DNA from: DATGEP01 sp035310125 | GTDB taxonomy: Bacteria > Chloroflexota > Ktedonobacteria > Ktedonobacterales > JADMIN01 | Assembly: GCA_035310125.1 (NCBI GenBank) | Contig: DATGEP010000346.1 | Span: 14,930 to 78,929 of the forward strand | Direction: 5' to 3' | DNA length: 64,000 bases | Shown: positions 37,383 to 45,153 of the stretch, piece after piece | How the letters are laid out: each line of letters starts with the position of its first letter | Numbering within the stretch: position 1 is the stretch's first letter | Made by a program: the position numbers and the translations under genes | The notes under the pieces: generated by a model | The model's database searches: none | Told to the model about the DNA's origin: nothing | What the model saw: only the letters and a program-made list of their open reading frames with translations

Positions 37383-38118
37383 TGGCGTCCTCCTCATGCC
37401 CACGCTGGCGCGCGTCGAGTGGCTCGATGCAGACTTCGCGGAGATGCCCATCGCGCAGCTCATACAAGGTTTCCGCGGCGCGGGCGACGGATTCATCATG
37501 AGTGACCATCAGCACGCTCAAGCTCCGCTCACGCCGGAGCTGTTGGAGCATCTCGATAATCTGCGCGCCGTTGGTGGAGTCGAGGCTGCCAGTTGGCTCG
37601 TCCGCGAGCAACACATCGGGGCGCGTCGCGAGGGCGCGAGCGATGGCGACACGTTGCCGCTCTCCACCGCTCATATGTGAAACTGCCTGGCGCGCCTGCG
37701 CCTGCATACTCACCGCGGTGAGCGCCTCCAACACACGAGCGCGCCGCTCCGCTCGGCGCATGCCGGCGAAGATCAACGGCAGCTCGACGTTCTGCATCGC
37801 GTTGGTATCGGGCAACAACGAAAATTGCTGAAAGACAAAACCAATGTGCGTGCGGCGTAGGCGGGCCAGCTCGTCATCCGAGAGTTTGCGCACGTCCTCC
37901 CCCGCAACCCGCACTGTGCCGGTGTAGACGGTGTCGAGGGTTCCAAGAATGCTCAGAAGGGTGGATTTGCCAGAGCCGGATGGACCACGCAAGGCAACAA
38001 AGCCGCCCCGTGGAATGCGAATTGAGACGTCGTCGAGCACCCGCCGTTCCTGGCCATCGGCATACGTCTTCGTGATACTCTGTGCCTCCAGCACCCAGGG
38101 TAGATTAGGTGATTCCAT
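37372..38118 (-). CDS. MacB/LolD-type ABC transporter ATPase
   Basis: A 248-residue nucleotide-binding protein with Walker A GPSGSGKST near 43, Q-loop FVFQQFSLLP, signature MSGGERQRVAIARAL near 147, Walker B VLLADEPT and switch MVTHD. The family pairs with FtsX-like permeases and works by mechanotransmission rather than classic transport. The ATG preceded by AGAGAGG was preferred to a start 63 bases upstream. It is coupled to the permease gene. Confidence 0.92.
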   Translation of the reverse strand: MESPNLPWVLEAQSITKTYADGQERRVLDDVSIRIPRGGFVALRGPSGSGKSTLLSILGTLDTVYTGTVRVAGEDVRKLSDDELARLRRTHIGFVFQQFSLLPDTNAMQNVELPLIFAGMRRAERRARVLEALTAVSMQAQARQAVSHMSGGERQRVAIARALATRPDVLLADEPTGSLDSTNGAQIIEMLQQLRRERSLSVLMVTHDESVARAAETLYELRDGHLREVCIEPLDARQRGHEEDANVR

Positions 38119-38217
38119 GTAACCTCTCTTCCCATTTGGCGTCTCTATCGCCCTGTCGCGGCGCAAAGCCTGTTGCTGCATGTGCGCGTCCTCGGAGAGC
38201 GTGCCGGGTACGTCCGG

Positions 38218-39429
38218 CTAGTCACCGTGCGCTACCGGCCAACCGAGCACTATGGCATCCGAGAGGGCGGCGACGAAATCCAGCACATGCTGAAGTCGCT
38301 CACCCTGAGCAAAACGGTAGATCGAGCGTTTGAGCTGGGCAACGATCATGTCGAAGTCGGCAATCGCCAGCGCTGCCAACCGCCGGCGCGTGACACAGTG
38401 CTCGCCACCACCTGGGTAATCGGGACAGAGCGCCCGTGCCCAACATGCGTGACTCCCTCCATAACATGCTGTACTCTCGGGCTGTTCGGCGTGGAAGCTC
38501 GCACGTCCAAGCAGCCGGGCGAAGAGCACACTATAGTGATGCACCAGCACGGCGGGCCGCTCCGCCGTTGGCAGCAGCTCATCATGCAGGACAGGATAGA
38601 TTGCGGTGGCCAGTGGCAAGGGTATCTCGAAGAAGCGCGCGCCCTCGTCACGCCACGCTCGCAGCAGGTCTGGCAGCACCTCAACCGGAGCGCTCCGCAT
38701 GCGCATGCTCACACTCTTCCAACCCAGGCCGAGATCAGCCACCGGTACGTAGTCATCGTGCTCCGTTACTTCGGCGCTGAGGTGATCAACAGCATCCGCC
38801 GCGGGCGAGAGATCTGGGCACAGCGCCGCGTGCGCCCGCAAGACCACCCGTACATCCGCGTCCGTCGTAATCTGCGCCTCATCAACCACGTCGCGCAGCG
38901 AACGAAGCTCGACAACCCAGGCGTCTGGGTCCGCCGGGGAGTGTACCGGCACCTCCACGCGCACCACGCCTTGCAATGCGCCGCTGCGCCTGACCAGCTC
39001 ACCGAGCGCATGAATCTGGCGCGCCTGCTGCTGGCGTGGATGGCCGAGGGATAGCGTATAGACCGGCGGGGGCGCCGTTTGGATGAGCGTGGAAAACATC
39101 GGTGTCGTGGTGCTGGTGCGCTTCTGGGACGGTCTGTCGAGCAGGTTCTCGCGCAGAGTCCGCTCGATCTGCCTGGGATCAGCCACCGCGGTCTGGCACT
39201 CTGCCTCCAGGTACGCACGGGATACGCCCATGCCCGCCTGACGCACGAGATCCGCGAGGACATCCGAGATCGTGAAGACACGTGCGGTCTGGTGTTGATA
39301 GAGTGTGGCGCCCGCCGCAAGCGGGGACTCGATCAGGCTAAAGCCGAGGTCGGCGAAGTGCGTTAGCCGGGGTACGCCGCGCGCGCCTACGGATACACGT
39401 TTCATGCGCTCGGCCTGAAAGTGCGTCAT
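38218..39429 (-). CDS. SPASM-like protein lacking a radical SAM core
   Basis: A 403-residue protein with no overall family recognised. Near the C-terminus ACYGGSHACWARALC and a following GGEHC place cysteines at about 322, 329, 335 and 345; the CWARxLC pattern is typical of SPASM domains in peptide maturases. No CxxxCxxC radical SAM motif is present anywhere, and the middle (about 110-300) has alternating strand/helix character, so this may be a degenerate maturase that lost its core. The N-terminal 100 residues could be a leader-binding winged helix. It overlaps the upstream isoprenoid enzyme-like gene by four bases. A partner for the radical SAM enzyme is the best guess. Confidence 0.65.
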   Translation of the reverse strand: MTHFQAERMKRVSVGARGVPRLTHFADLGFSLIESPLAAGATLYQHQTARVFTISDVLADLVRQAGMGVSRAYLEAECQTAVADPRQIERTLRENLLDRPSQKRTSTTTPMFSTLIQTAPPPVYTLSLGHPRQQQARQIHALGELVRRSGALQGVVRVEVPVHSPADPDAWVVELRSLRDVVDEAQITTDADVRVVLRAHAALCPDLSPAADAVDHLSAEVTEHDDYVPVADLGLGWKSVSMRMRSAPVEVLPDLLRAWRDEGARFFEIPLPLATAIYPVLHDELLPTAERPAVLVHHYSVLFARLLGRASFHAEQPESTACYGGSHACWARALCPDYPGGGEHCVTRRRLAALAIADFDMIVAQLKRSIYRFAQGERLQHVLDFVAALSDAIVLGWPVAHGD

Positions 39430-40562
39430 ACCTGCACCGCCGTCTCACTCATCACCCGCTTCGATTGGCTCAGCTGAGGCGCGAAGAGGGGATAGCAAAG
39501 CACCTCCTGGCCGAGATTGGCCAGCGAGGCAAAGCATCCCGGAGCCAATGCCTCGAACTGCGCGAAAGCGGACGAGAAACGCTCGCACATGTCACTCGCC
39601 GCCCACTTCGGCACCTCCGCCGCCAGTAATTGATCCAGCACCACATCTGGCTGCTCCCGCAGCTCGCGCTGGGTGAGGGGTACGTAACCTCGGAGTGTCG
39701 CAAGCAGCGTCACGGTGTTCCAGCGACCTTCCTCAGTATCCGCCACGAGGTCACACAGATCCTCGCTGAGCACCACCGCTTCTCCCCAGCGATCCACAGC
39801 GGATCGAACTCGTGCGCGATCAGTTGGCGCGCGTGTGTCTGGCGCAAGCCATGCGTTGATAAAGTAGGCCCACAGCGTCGGCGCGGTCCGTCCGATGGCG
39901 GTCTGAAGCGCGTCGGCGCTCGCCGGGCAGTCGTCATTGGCGAGAGCGGCGCTGGCAAACTGGTGTCGCATCAGATCCAGATAGAGGGTCTGGAAGTCCC
40001 GCCACACATCGCTCCGTCCAGCGCGCCGTGCGAGTGTGGCGGCTTGATCTACATAGTCTTCGATCAGCGTGAGCAGCAGGTCTATACGTGAGCTGCCCTC
40101 TAATGAGGCTCCGGCTGGACGGGGCGGGCGCGGCAACGGAATGGGGTGATCGAGTGTGAGCAGCGCCGCGAGTGACGCTGGCGTCAACGCGGATTGCAAC
40201 GAGGGAAGCCACTCCGGAAAGTTATCGGTTAGCTTATCAATCAAGCCGATAATGGCATTATAGACCGCACCCAGCGGGGCAACGGTCGTGGCGAAGGCGC
40301 GGCCACCCAGCGCGGCATAGATCGCACGCTGCATACTAAAGCCAACGCCCGCATCTTCTGGAGCGAGGGACGCGAACAGAAAGGCAGGTTGCTCGCCGAA
40401 GATACGCATACTCTGCTCGCGTATGACACGATAGCCGCGCCAGAACACGGCGACATGCCGCTCACGATAGGCATCGAGCAAGGAAAGATCCACCGAGTGC
40501 GCACGCAGCCCCGCTTCGACTTGTTGATAGAGTAAACGCTCGCGGGCGGACATGGCCTCCAT
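39426..40562 (-). CDS. Class 1 isoprenoid biosynthesis enzyme-like protein
   Basis: A 378-residue, mostly helical protein. Two acidic helix motifs resemble those of polyprenyl synthetases and related enzymes: AIIGLIDKLTDNFPEWL near 105-120, and VVLSEDLCDLVADTEEGRWN near 265-285, which fits the D/EDxxDxxxDxxxGRWN pattern of this fold. If active it would bind a prenyl diphosphate through magnesium. The first motif is weaker than a true DDxxD, so activity is uncertain. The ATG follows AAGGAGATGTGCT. It is the first well-supported gene of the cluster and is coupled to the SPASM-like gene. Confidence 0.6.
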   Translation of the reverse strand: MEAMSARERLLYQQVEAGLRAHSVDLSLLDAYRERHVAVFWRGYRVIREQSMRIFGEQPAFLFASLAPEDAGVGFSMQRAIYAALGGRAFATTVAPLGAVYNAIIGLIDKLTDNFPEWLPSLQSALTPASLAALLTLDHPIPLPRPPRPAGASLEGSSRIDLLLTLIEDYVDQAATLARRAGRSDVWRDFQTLYLDLMRHQFASAALANDDCPASADALQTAIGRTAPTLWAYFINAWLAPDTRAPTDRARVRSAVDRWGEAVVLSEDLCDLVADTEEGRWNTVTLLATLRGYVPLTQRELREQPDVVLDQLLAAEVPKWAASDMCERFSSAFAQFEALAPGCFASLANLGQEVLCYPLFAPQLSQSKRVMSETAVQV

Positions 40563-40615
40563 AGCACATCTCCTTCTCACAGGTCACTGACCGGGTGAGC
40601 GACTACCCTTCTCCT

Positions 40616-40960
40616 TCAGCATGCCAGGTGGGCGCGCGAGCTCCTGGAGCGCGTGGATGCTCGCCACGGAAGTGGGTCGCGCTGCCAATGCGTAGCGGCT
40701 CCCGCATATATCGCCGCACGGATGAGAGGTATCGAGAGAGCAACATCCGCTGGCTCAAGCGCATCCGCCGCCATGAAATGACAGCCCGCGTAGACCAAGC
40801 CGGCGCCAGTTTGAGTATCGAGAAAATGGGCAGGCGCCTCAACGTGAGGTGGCAAGTAGCAATCGTCACTGTCGGAAGGCACGACGTGAGCGGCACGAGT
40901 GGAGGAGAGGGCACAATTCCGCGTACCCGGAATTACGGCAACGCGCGGATCTTCTCGCAC
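40616..40960 (-). CDS. Short ORF with a cyclase/formamidase-like HVEAPAHF motif
   Basis: A possible 114-residue protein, first after the cluster promoter. The GTG follows AAAAAGGA at eight bases. The segment PPHVEAPAHFLD resembles the HxDxPxHF metal-binding motif of the cyclase/kynurenine formamidase family (PF04199), but those proteins are about twice as long and the rest does not match clearly, so this may be a truncated or decayed gene. It contains four cysteines and ends in one. A longer frame starts upstream of the promoter and was rejected. Confidence 0.4.
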   Translation of the reverse strand: MREDPRVAVIPGTRNCALSSTRAAHVVPSDSDDCYLPPHVEAPAHFLDTQTGAGLVYAGCHFMAADALEPADVALSIPLIRAAIYAGAATHWQRDPLPWRASTRSRSSRAHLAC

Positions 40961-41017
40961 GGCAGTATTCCTTTTTGCACACTGGGCAGCCAGCCCATGT
41001 GATCCAACATCAGCGCA

Positions 41018-41046
41018 AGTATACGTAAAAAATGAAAGGTTGTCAA
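41018..41046 (-). promoter_or_regulatory. Strong promoter of the radical SAM/terpene-like cluster
   Basis: On the minus strand TTGACA (41041-41046), a 17-base AT-rich spacer and TATACT (41018-41023). This near-consensus promoter is the only one found for the leftward genes down to 31 kb. Transcription would start near 41011. Confidence 0.88.
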
Positions 41047-41312
41047 TGGCATGCATATCTCATTTAAATCACCGAGGTGACTGTGCTGGCGAGCTACGAC
41101 GAGCGTGAAGCATCGAGGCATGATGACAGAGAGCGGCAGGCGTTCTCAACCGACGTGGGCAGCTTGACGGGCAGGAGTACACTGGCATCGAGCGTGGGTC
41201 CGCTTGATCTCGCGGGGCCGGCGCATGAATACGCCCTTCTGTTGTTGGGGTTCCGCCCTGCTGCTTCCCACGCGAGCGCGGCGGGCGATTGGTTGGGGAG
41301 CAGAGACAGCAC
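41047..41312. other. Gap between the cluster promoter and the DUF5654-like gene
   Basis: About 265 bases. Short frames exist on both strands but none has a ribosome site or recognisable product. No clear plus-strand promoter was found. Confidence 0.4.
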
Positions 41313-41735
41313 ATGCAAGACGATCCACAGGTCGCCGAACAGCGGCGGCGCTTGAACCTGGACCCACGCAATCTCGATCCACGCAAGGCGCTCGATTCGG
41401 CGTCACTGGAGCGTGTGCTGAAGGCGCAGGCGATGGCGCGAGCGCAGGCTCAGGCCGCCACCACTGTCGTCATCGGGACAATCGTTACCCTGATCTCATC
41501 GGCATTCGGCTTTGTAGCGGCGCTTGCGTGGAATGACGCTATTCGAATGGTTCTCCAGAAGTTCCTAAAAGATACGGGCCTGGACAAGCAGTTTGGTCCA
41601 GTAGGCCAGGCTTTACTGACCGCTATCGTTTTCACCATCATCGCCATCATCGCGATTTTCATCCTCCAGCGCGTCGCGGGCCGCTGGGCCAAGAAAGCCG
41701 CTATCGGCACCGCGGCAGGCGACGGCAGCTATTAA
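41313..41735 (+). CDS. DUF5654-like membrane protein
   Basis: A 140-residue protein. The first 45 residues are polar and charged; two membrane helices follow, one containing TTVVIGTIVTLISSAFGFVA and then ALAWNDAIR, which fits DUF5654 proteins, and a second at about 98-118 (LLTAIVFTIIAIIAIFIL). GGGGAG lies ten bases before the ATG, preferred to an in-frame TTG 24 bases upstream. Function unknown. Confidence 0.7.
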   Translation: MQDDPQVAEQRRRLNLDPRNLDPRKALDSASLERVLKAQAMARAQAQAATTVVIGTIVTLISSAFGFVAALAWNDAIRMVLQKFLKDTGLDKQFGPVGQALLTAIVFTIIAIIAIFILQRVAGRWAKKAAIGTAAGDGSY

Positions 41736-41877
41736 CCGCTCGCCAGCTCTCTGGCCGCACGTGACCGCCAGTATCCGGGCGCGTATTCCCCTGCGGGAGT
41801 TCGCGCCCGCTTTGTTTCAGCGGCGCGGTATACTGTCGTTCGAGGGGCAGAGCGCGGAGCGAGAGGCGGGATAGCCA

Positions 41878-43089
41878 GTGGCAAGCGACACGCGCGCGGC
41901 ATATGACGACACCGAGCCGCCCAATACAGACACAAACGACGAGCTAGACAGCCGGGGGCGCGAGCCGGACTACTACGCGCTGCTGGGGGTGCCGCCCACC
42001 GCGAGCGACGACGAGATTCACCGCGCCTTTCGCCGCCTCGCCAAGCTCTGGCATCCCGACCGCTTCACCGCCGCCCCACCCGCTCTGCGCGCGCGCGCCG
42101 AGCGCCGCATGCGCGCTGTCATCAGCGCCCGCGATGTGCTCGCGGATCCCATCAGGCGCCACGAGTTTGACGCGCGGCGCGGCGGTCCACATGCTGAGCC
42201 GGCGCTCCATCCCGATGCGCGCCCTTTCCCGATGACCAACACGCCACCTCCATTCTTCGGCGCCGGCTCCACAGCACACTACGAGCGGCGCACCCCCAAC
42301 CCCAACGGCGCCGGCCAGTTCTTCGGCGCGCTCGTCCTCATCCTCGCGCTTGGGCTGGGGGTCAGTGCGTTCAGAGGCCGCTTTGGCGACGGCACCGGCG
42401 CCATCATCGGTTTCGCCCTCATTCTCGGTCTGTTTCTCCTCGCCGGTGTGCTCTTCTCGGATGACTCCGCCCTTCCCCGCACTGCCGCCCATCTCATGGA
42501 GTTCGAGCCCGTGACAGCCCGCGCGAGGCGTCCTTCCGCTCGCGCCGGCATGCACCGCCCTGGGCGCCACCACGCCAGCAACCGCCAGAAGCACGTCAAT
42601 CAGAAGGAGCATGTCACGGCCGGGATGCAGGGCGCTCCTGGCCGGCGGAAGGCTGCCCCGCCTCCCGCCGGCGACGTGGAAAACGACATCCCCACAACCA
42701 GGCATGACCGCGAGCGACCCGGTGACGCCGAGTTCGACACACTGGTGACGCAGGCGCTGGCCGGTGTGCCGGATGAATTCCAGCCCTGGCTGGAGAACGT
42801 CGTCGTTCAGGTGGTGCGCGAGCCATCCCGGCGACAGCTCCTGGAAATGCAGGTGCGCCCCGACTGTACGCTGCTCGGCCTCTATGTCGGCGTGCCCGTC
42901 ACGCACCACGCCCATTTCACCGGTCAGGGCGCGCCGCCCCAAGTCATCACCATCTTCCAGGGACCGATTGAGCGCTATGCCGGCCACGATGCGGAGCATG
43001 TCAAAGAGCAGGTGCGCCGCACCGTGCTGCATGAGGTAGCGCACCACTTTGGCATGAGTCACGAGGACATGCCCGCCTGGATACGCTAG
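41878..43089 (+). CDS. J-domain protein fused to a zincin-like metallopeptidase
   Basis: A 403-residue protein with three parts. Residues about 30-95 are a DnaJ-type J domain (DYYALLGVPPTASDDEIHRAF, with the HPD triad in LWHPDRF), which stimulates Hsp70 ATPase. Two membrane helices lie at about 145-195. The C-terminal 120 residues match the PF06262 zincin_1 family, ending with HEVAHHFGMSH, an HExxHxxGxxH zinc site. A basic linker of about 70 residues separates the halves. The combination suggests a membrane-bound protease that recruits DnaK. The GTG start has GAGAGGCGGGA upstream. Catalysis is unproven. Confidence 0.85.
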   Translation: MASDTRAAYDDTEPPNTDTNDELDSRGREPDYYALLGVPPTASDDEIHRAFRRLAKLWHPDRFTAAPPALRARAERRMRAVISARDVLADPIRRHEFDARRGGPHAEPALHPDARPFPMTNTPPPFFGAGSTAHYERRTPNPNGAGQFFGALVLILALGLGVSAFRGRFGDGTGAIIGFALILGLFLLAGVLFSDDSALPRTAAHLMEFEPVTARARRPSARAGMHRPGRHHASNRQKHVNQKEHVTAGMQGAPGRRKAAPPPAGDVENDIPTTRHDRERPGDAEFDTLVTQALAGVPDEFQPWLENVVVQVVREPSRRQLLEMQVRPDCTLLGLYVGVPVTHHAHFTGQGAPPQVITIFQGPIERYAGHDAEHVKEQVRRTVLHEVAHHFGMSHEDMPAWIR

Positions 43090-43099
43090 GAGGCACTCG

Positions 43100-43594
43100 A
43101 TGAGCGACATGCACCGTATCGGCGTCATCTCCGATACCCACATCCCACAGAAAGCCGCCCGCGTTCCCGATGCCGCGCTGCGCCACTTCGCGGATGTCGA
43201 GCTGATCCTGCATGCCGGCGACCTCTCCGCGCTCGCCGTGCTGGACCAGCTCTCCGCCTATGCCCCGGTCGAAGCGGTCCAGGGCAATATCGAGCAGCCG
43301 GAGGTGATGGCGGCGCTGCCCATCAAGCGCGAGATCGACGTCGGCGGCTGCGTCATCGGGCTTGTCCACATCCTGGGCGAGCGGCAATACTACGCCCGCA
43401 CCGCCCGCCGCGCATTTTCCGGCGCCCGCGTGGTCGTCTTCGGCCACTCCCACATTCCCTACTTGGAAGACTCCGGTGGACTGCTCCTGCTCAATCCCGG
43501 CAGCGCGGCGGATCGCCGCCGCCAGCCTGCCTGCACCATCGCCCTTCTGACCATCGAGAACGGCCAGCCGCGCGCCGAGATTCTCGCGCTGTGA
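43100..43594 (+). CDS. Metallophosphoesterase (YfcE/MJ0936 type)
   Basis: A 164-residue calcineurin-like phosphodiesterase. Metal ligands are visible in IGVISDTHIP near 8, ILHAGDLS near 38, VQGNIE near 60 (the GNxD/E position; here NIE), and VFGHSHIPY near 115. Proteins of this group hydrolyse phosphodiesters; physiological substrates are mostly unknown. The ATG follows the J-domain gene by ten bases with TAGGAGGCACTCG upstream, so the two form an operon. Confidence 0.88.
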   Translation: MSDMHRIGVISDTHIPQKAARVPDAALRHFADVELILHAGDLSALAVLDQLSAYAPVEAVQGNIEQPEVMAALPIKREIDVGGCVIGLVHILGERQYYARTARRAFSGARVVVFGHSHIPYLEDSGGLLLLNPGSAADRRRQPACTIALLTIENGQPRAEILAL

Positions 43595-43651
43595 ATCCGC
43601 CTCCCTCCCCGCGCACGGAAACAGCCCTCCCCATTGTAGGGGTGCTGCCTG

Positions 43652-43714
43652 CTGCGCCCGCCGGAAGTGAGGTCCACTCTCTGCGCCCGCCGGAAGTGAG
43701 GTCCACTCTCTGCG
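43652..43714. repeat. 29-bp perfect tandem duplication
   Basis: Two adjacent copies of a 29-base unit beginning CTGCGCCCGCCGGAAGTGAG lie just upstream of the adenosine deaminase-like gene promoter, with a few bases of a third copy. A duplicated regulator site is possible; it may also be a recent slippage event. Confidence 0.85.
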
Positions 43715-43728
43715 CGTCAAGCCTCGTA

Positions 43729-43737
43729 TGGTACAAT
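43729..43737 (+). promoter_or_regulatory. Extended -10 promoter
   Basis: TGGTACAAT, an extended -10 with TACAAT. No good -35 is seen. It lies about 55 bases before the adenosine deaminase-like start. Confidence 0.55.
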
Positions 43738-43791
43738 ACCCGGAAACATTGCACGCCATGCGGGGCTGCTGCCCGCACCAGGGAGGACTGT

Positions 43792-44808
43792 GTGACCACG
43801 TCGAGCTTGCTAGATGACCGCCCCGCGCTGACCGAGCTCCATTCCCATGTCGGCGGCGCGGTGGCGCCAGAGATCATGTGGAGCATCGCCCATCAGCAGG
43901 GTATCCGGCTGCCGACCAAAGACTACTGGCAATTCGTGGAATTGATAAGTGTCAGCCATCCCGACAAAGTCAACAACCTCGCCGAATATGACCTCATTTT
44001 CCGCTGGACCGAGCTCATTCAGTCCAGCCCTCTTGCCATCGAACGCTCTGTCTACGAGATTATCGGCGGCGCGTACCGCAAGTCCAATATCACCACACTT
44101 GAGCTGCGCTTCAATCCTATGAAACGCAACCGCGAGGGCGAACAGGACCTCGACCACATCATCTCCGCCGCCATTCGCGGCCTGGATCGCGCCATGCTGG
44201 AATATCCCCATGTCCGTTCCGGCCTCGTGCTGATGATGGATCGCACCTTCCCATTGGAGCTAAACGCTATCATCGTCGAAAAGGCGCTGCGTTACGCCGG
44301 TCGTGGCGTCATCGGCGTAGATATCGCTGGTCCACCCAACCCAGCGTTCTCCTACCGCGAACACCAGGGATTGATAGATCGCGCGCGCGCTGCGGGGCTA
44401 GGTATCACCATCCACACCGGCGAAGAGGGCCGTATCGAGGATATGTGGGAAGTGGTCGAGCACCTGCGCCCACATCGTGTCGGCCACGGCATTCTTTGCG
44501 CCTATGACGAGCGGTTGATGGAGCGTGTCGTCCGCGCTGGCATCGTGCTCGAAGTCTGCCCCACATCCAACCTGCGCACACGAGCGGTGAAGGATATCGA
44601 AGAGCTGCGCCACATCCTCAGCCGCCTCCGCGCGTTCGGCGTCCAGTTCACCATCAACACCGACGGTCCGCAAATGCTCATGACCAACCTCGTCAAAGAG
44701 TACCGCCTCTTGTTAGACCAGGGCATCTTCGACGACGGCGACCTCCGTCGCGCCATCACAACCGCCTACGATGCGAGTTTTCTGACGGGAATGCCTCTCT
44801 CGAAATGA
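43792..44808 (+). CDS. Adenosine deaminase-like protein
   Basis: A 338-residue amidohydrolase of the adenosine/adenine deaminase family, which removes the 6-amino group of purines. Zinc ligands appear in LTELHSHVGG near 15 and HTGEEG near 205, the base in HRVGHG near 227, and the last ligand in TINTDGP near 285. Classic enzymes have NTDDP; the second Asp, which contacts purine N7, is Gly here, so the substrate may differ. The GTG start has GGGAGG six bases upstream and a promoter just ahead, which excludes a frame 200 bases longer. Confidence 0.85.
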   Translation: MTTSSLLDDRPALTELHSHVGGAVAPEIMWSIAHQQGIRLPTKDYWQFVELISVSHPDKVNNLAEYDLIFRWTELIQSSPLAIERSVYEIIGGAYRKSNITTLELRFNPMKRNREGEQDLDHIISAAIRGLDRAMLEYPHVRSGLVLMMDRTFPLELNAIIVEKALRYAGRGVIGVDIAGPPNPAFSYREHQGLIDRARAAGLGITIHTGEEGRIEDMWEVVEHLRPHRVGHGILCAYDERLMERVVRAGIVLEVCPTSNLRTRAVKDIEELRHILSRLRAFGVQFTINTDGPQMLMTNLVKEYRLLLDQGIFDDGDLRRAITTAYDASFLTGMPLSK

Positions 44809-45153
44809 CCTCACCGGCCGGCACGTTCCCGCGACTTCGCTCGATCAAGCTGGGCGCGTCCTTCGCCGGCTTCTCTGAACGAGAGCAGCGCTATCTCGCG
44901 GCCTGTGCGATGTGGTAGAGTCTGCGCTTCCCATGACAACGAGTGCGCATCCTTCAGGCCAGACATCCAAACATCGGAACGACAGGAGCGCGATCACTTT
45001 CCCTCAGTTCCGATTCGCGGTACACTTCAACCGGTGGCGCCGCAATGGTGCGCGCCACGAGACATGGCAGTCTGGCCCGGCGAGAACGATACATTCTGCC
45101 ACGGCCACTTTCCATCAAACATGCGGCGACATCGCGACGCCGGAGAAGGTTGT
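44809..45153. other. Gap between the deaminase and cystathionine beta-synthase genes
   Basis: About 345 bases without a convincing gene. A possible extended -10 TGGTAGAGT ends at 44921 without a good -35. A hairpin GTGGCGC (45034-45040) with GCGCCAC (45052-45058) lies in the presumed leader; no T run follows. A frame that continues upstream from the next gene has no ribosome site and was not used. Confidence 0.4.

Noticed and set aside
38173..39054. A 293-codon plus-strand frame opposite the SPASM-like gene
   Set aside because: The minus frame has the CWARALC motif and a four-base overlap with the upstream gene; the plus frame shows nothing.
41944..43143. A 399-codon minus-strand frame opposite the J-domain/zincin gene
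   Set aside because: The plus strand has HPD and HExxH motifs, a start with ribosome site and an operon partner.
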